Origin: Paenibacillus contaminans
Lineage (GTDB): Bacteria; Bacillota; Bacilli; Paenibacillales; NBRC-103111
Length of the DNA: 64,000 nt
Direction: 5' to 3'
Assembly (NCBI RefSeq): GCF_003285015.1
Contig: NZ_QMFB01000027.1
Coordinates: 1-64,000 of the forward strand
Shown here: positions 61,375 to 64,000 of the stretch, piece by piece
Layout of the letters: every line of letters starts with the position of its first letter
Numbering within the stretch: position 1 is the first letter of the stretch
Position numbers and translations under genes: made by a program
Notes under the pieces: model-generated
What the model was told of the DNA's origin: nothing
What the model saw: the letters and a program-made list of their open reading frames with translations, nothing else
Databases searched by the model: none

Positions 61375-61577
61375 TTATCCACAGACATGCAGGCTGAAAA
61401 ATAATATCTTCCAAATAACTCACCAGAACCGGAACGAGATCCGCCGTCCTTTCCGTCGAAGCTACCCATCCGTTCATCCGGAGCTAGCCTGCATGCTGTG
61501 GATAAATAAATAAAACGGGCGATTTTATCCACAGCGTTATCCACATTATACCCAAACTTATCAACAAATTGTTCACA
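61375..61577. promoter_or_regulatory. DnaA-box cluster
   Basis: Four perfect TTATCCACA boxes (plus 61375-61383, minus 61497-61505, plus 61525-61533, plus 61537-61545) and two near-matches (TTATCAACA 61558-61566, TTGTTCACA 61569-61577) in 203 bp. Boxes 1 and 2 are part of a 20-bp inverted repeat with CATGCAGGCT next to each. No dnaA, dnaN or rpmH is nearby, so it is more likely a DnaA-titration or regulatory cluster than oriC. The rest of 61341-61745 has no gene. Confidence 0.75.
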
Positions 61578-61745
61578 AGTCTGTGTACGATTCTTTTTTC
61601 TTGTTATTTACAAAACATCCGGACCGATCACGGCTTCGGGCTGACCGTAGACTATGCGAACGGTGGCTAAGCGCTTCAGGCGTTCGAACGAGACAAGCCG
61701 GATATCGAACCGTTCAACGGCAACAGGGAATACCGAAATTCACAC

Positions 61746-61789
61746 AAAAAAGCCCAAGCCGCATACAAGATGCGGTTTTGGGCTTTTCG
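61746..61789 (-). terminator. Rho-independent terminator after the LCP gene
   Basis: On the minus strand AAAGCCCAA, CCGCAT-loop-ATGCGG and TTGGGCT form a long stem followed by a T-run. Confidence 0.85.
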
Positions 61790-61827
61790 CTTTATTGGTT
61801 TATGCCAGTAGACATGCATGCAGTCCG

Positions 61828-63006
61828 TTATTCCCCGTATACGTTTTCCCCGACGGACGGCCCCTTTGTAGGAGTTGGAGTCGGCTTCGGCGTTGCCTTT
61901 GGCGTCGGTTTAGGAGTCGCTTTCCCGCCTGTTCCGGTTCCCGTACCAGTGCTGCCGCCAGTGCCCGTACCGGTCGCTCCGCCGCCGCTTGTTGGATTTC
62001 CGCTCGGCGATGGCGATGGCGTCAGGGCAGGAAGATCAAGCTGCTGCCGGAGCGCGCTGCGGGCGTTGTCCAGATCTTCGTCGGAAACTTCGATATAAGG
62101 GCTGACCCAGTCTCCTTCGAGATGGACGAAATTGATATTTTCGCGATTGATGTTGAAATATGTCGTCAGCAGATCCCGGATTTGGACGCTCGGAATATCG
62201 GTTTTGATGCCGTCGCCGACCGCTTGCATAATTTCCGTCATTTTCAGCACGCCGCCGAACGATTTCAGCTTTTCCAGCGTCTTGTCGATGACCTGCTGCT
62301 GGCGCATATTCCGCTCCGTATCGCTCGACTCCTCCGTGTTCCGGTTCGATTTGCGGTAGCGGACGAAATCGAGCGCCTGCTTGCCGTTCAGCAGCTGCGT
62401 TCCTTTTTTGAGGTTGATGTCGGTGCCGTCTTCATTGTCGACATAGCGCATATCCATGTCTACGTCGATCGTCAGCCCACCCAGAGCGTCTACCGTTTGC
62501 TCGAAGGCATGAAAGTCGATCGTCGCCATGTAGTCGAAATTGAAGCCGAAGAAATCGCCGAACGTTTTCTTCGTTTCCGTGAACGCCGTATTTTTGTCTT
62601 GGTTATAAAAATACGGATAATAATAATTCGCTTTGCGTTCGGGCAACCCTCTCGGGTCCATATGCAAATCCCGCGGCAGCGATACGATGGTCGCAGACTT
62701 GCGTTCCGGGTTCACGGTTACCGCCATGATGACGTCGGAGTTCATGCTCGCCGTTTCCTTCCGGAAATCGACGCCGAGCAGCAGGAAAGAAAGCGGCTTC
62801 GTACGCGCCATAGAAGCCTCCGGCACAACCTCGGGCGTACCGATCTGATCGATCACTTCGTTCGCTTTATCGTACACGGTATATAGGTAGCCGCCTATAA
62901 CGGCTAGAATGACGAACAAGACAGCTGCCGCAATCAGCCACCCTTTACGGCGGCTCGCATTTCCGCGGGGGGGAAGGGGCGAAATGGGCAGGGTTGTTTG
63001 GGACAT
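61828..63006 (-). CDS. LytR-CpsA-Psr family cell-wall glycopolymer transferase
   Basis: 392 residues: a short cytoplasmic start, a membrane segment (about 22-44), and an extracellular LCP domain with LLLGVDFRKE, ATIVSLPRDLHMD, FVRYRKSNRNTEES and the conserved DTERNMRQQQVI. It attaches teichoic acid or a related polymer to peptidoglycan. The C-terminus is proline/glycine/threonine-rich (TGTGTGG and KPTPKATPKPTP repeats), a probable wall-spanning tail. Start at the ATG at 63006, with GAGGG upstream. It stands alone with its own terminator. Confidence 0.93.
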   Translation of the reverse strand: MSQTTLPISPLPPRGNASRRKGWLIAAAVLFVILAVIGGYLYTVYDKANEVIDQIGTPEVVPEASMARTKPLSFLLLGVDFRKETASMNSDVIMAVTVNPERKSATIVSLPRDLHMDPRGLPERKANYYYPYFYNQDKNTAFTETKKTFGDFFGFNFDYMATIDFHAFEQTVDALGGLTIDVDMDMRYVDNEDGTDINLKKGTQLLNGKQALDFVRYRKSNRNTEESSDTERNMRQQQVIDKTLEKLKSFGGVLKMTEIMQAVGDGIKTDIPSVQIRDLLTTYFNINRENINFVHLEGDWVSPYIEVSDEDLDNARSALRQQLDLPALTPSPSPSGNPTSGGGATGTGTGGSTGTGTGTGGKATPKPTPKATPKPTPTPTKGPSVGENVYGE

Positions 63007-63305
63007 AGGAACCCTCTTTTCTGGCAAACGTTTATGCCGATCGTTCAAAAAGCGGCCTATGGTCACGCATACAATAGGTCCTTTTGTCGAAAATTGGCTT
63101 TTTGAACAAAGCGATTTTTGAGTAGATTCCTCCATCTTACATCCTAAACCTTAAAAATAAATTACAAAAAGGTTAAAATCTTATGACTAAACGCCGCCAA
63201 TTTTACCCAATATTCGCCGCATTCCCCGTTTTTCCGCCAAAAACACCCCTGTTTCAGCTTCTTTGCTATTACCGAAACTCTCGAAATAGGCGCAAATACC
63301 CGCCG

Positions 63306-64000
63306 TTATTTCAAGTCGATTTGTGTCCCTTCGGGTACGATTTGAACCCAAGTGCGCCCCGGCACAAGCGGCTGCTCCTCGCCTCCCGCGTAAGCGCGAA
63401 TGAGGCCTCCCTTGCGTTCCCATACGACGTCCTGCCGTCTGCCCTGCTGCAGGAGCACGCCTTTACCCGGGCCGAATACGTCGACATCCCGCCGTCCTTC
63501 GCTATCCAGCACCCGATGCTTCGCTTCGACGATCAGTACGTTCGCCGCCGTCAGCTGCTTCCGCGTAGCCGCATCAAGATGCGGTTCGCCTTCCATCGAA
63601 CGATTGTACAGGCCAGTCTCGGCGTCGTAGTCGTAGGAAACGTTGTATCCGCGCAAATACGGAATCGTAACATGCGAAGCGGCGAAACCAGGCGCCTGCT
63701 CTCCGGGGGCGAGAAACTCGAGGATCGGCCCGTTCCAGTCGTTCCTCAGCTTCTTGTTCGCGATGCCCCGCCGTATTTTGTCGATGCCCGTATACAAATT
63801 ATGCGGCATTTTGCGTTCGCCCGAGCGCCAGTAATACGTACCGTCACCGTATACCTCGTCGAAATGCGCCAGATTGCGCTTCGCAATCATATTGATCGCA
63901 TCCTGGCTCCAGCCGGCGTGAACCAGCACCGCATCCAGTCCGTCACCGATTTCCACGAAGTACGGACGAATGCTGCGCACAGGCCCGATTTCCTCCGGCG
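63306..64000 (-). CDS. yerB: YerB-like DUF3048 lipoprotein, partial at the window end
   Basis: The visible frame (about 231 codons) continues beyond base 64000, so the N-terminal signal and lipobox are outside. It reads GPVRSIRPYFVEIGDGLDAVLVHAGWS, shown here as RSIRPYFVEIGDGLDAVLVH, followed by NMIAKRNLAHFDEVYGDGTYYWRSG and PGRTWVQIVPEGTQ, the hallmarks of the DUF3048 family. B. subtilis YerB belongs to it; function is unknown but an envelope role is likely. yerB next to yerC is the Bacillales order, here interrupted by three other genes. Confidence 0.85.
   Translation of the reverse strand, partial: PEEIGPVRSIRPYFVEIGDGLDAVLVHAGWSQDAINMIAKRNLAHFDEVYGDGTYYWRSGERKMPHNLYTGIDKIRRGIANKKLRNDWNGPILEFLAPGEQAPGFAASHVTIPYLRGYNVSYDYDAETGLYNRSMEGEPHLDAATRKQLTAANVLIVEAKHRVLDSEGRRDVDVFGPGKGVLLQQGRRQDVVWERKGGLIRAYAGGEEQPLVPGRTWVQIVPEGTQIDLK

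Noticed and set aside
61375..61577. Chromosomal oriC
   Set aside because: No dnaA, dnaN, rpmH or gyr gene is adjacent; the neighbours are an LCP gene and a proline/glycine-rich gene. Kept as a DnaA-box cluster.

Overview
The window looks like a chromosomal segment of a Paenibacillaceae bacterium (Paenibacillus or Cohnella type). Evidence: Gram-positive AGGAGG ribosome binding sites throughout, LplB/YtcP-type sugar ABC transporters paired with AraC-type transmembrane regulators, YesM/YesN-type two-component pairs, a YheC/YheD spore-coat ATP-grasp protein, Fst/TxpA-like type I toxins, and a conserved Bacillales block (yerB, LCP protein, yerC, dgkB, rlmCD). This assignment is inference from gene content; no rRNA or true tRNA gene is present.

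Layout. 1-361: seven 52-bp tandem repeats. 0.56-1.13 kb: conserved hypothetical. 1.4-8.5 kb: an RNA-repair/RNA-quality-control locus. On the minus strand lie rtcB, a YcgL-type nucleotidyltransferase, a TROVE/Ro60 (Rsr) protein and, just upstream of the Rsr gene, three tandem Y-RNA-like genes, one of which holds a circularly permuted tRNA domain. Divergent on the plus strand are two overlapping WYL regulators, separated from the Y RNAs by five 41-bp repeats that each contain an operator-like palindrome. 9.2-23.6 kb: carbohydrate region (GH36-like enzyme, Tat-exported beta-helix protein, Gfo/Idh oxidoreductase, LplB/YtcP permeases, solute-binding lipoprotein, two AraC-type regulators). 23.6-26.2 kb: hypotheticals, a type I toxin, a NADAR protein. 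26.3-32.1 kb: an operon of two ABC ATPases, two permeases, an ECF sigma factor and a membrane protein, with a good ECF-type promoter in front. 32.2-38.3 kb: YheC/D, a second type I toxin, a transglutaminase-like protein, a GGDEF protein, MepB-like protein, MFS exporter.

38.9-48.2 kb: a second carbohydrate cluster (GH39, response regulator, sensor kinase, lipoprotein, two permeases). Two genes here carry in-frame DNA-level repeat expansions. 48.4-50.3 kb: an AraC regulator fused in frame to a ferrisiderophore-binding lipoprotein. 50.6-51.8 kb: YcaQ-like protein. 52.2-56.4 kb: a clearly AT-richer island (AraC-GyrI, THUMP methyltransferase, GyrI, aminoglycoside-phosphotransferase-like) bounded by a 15-bp direct repeat that lies in the 3' end of rlmCD, with a displaced rlmCD C-terminus on the far side: the signature of site-specific integration. 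56.4-64 kb: core block rlmCD, dgkB, sirohydrochlorin chelatase-like, yerC, a proline/glycine-rich protein, a cluster of six DnaA-box-like sites, an LCP protein and yerB (cut by the window end).

The most interesting parts are the Rsr/Y-RNA/RtcB/NTase/WYL locus, which reads as a self-contained RNA-damage response with its own tRNA-mimicking RNAs, and the integrase-less island at the rlmCD attachment site.
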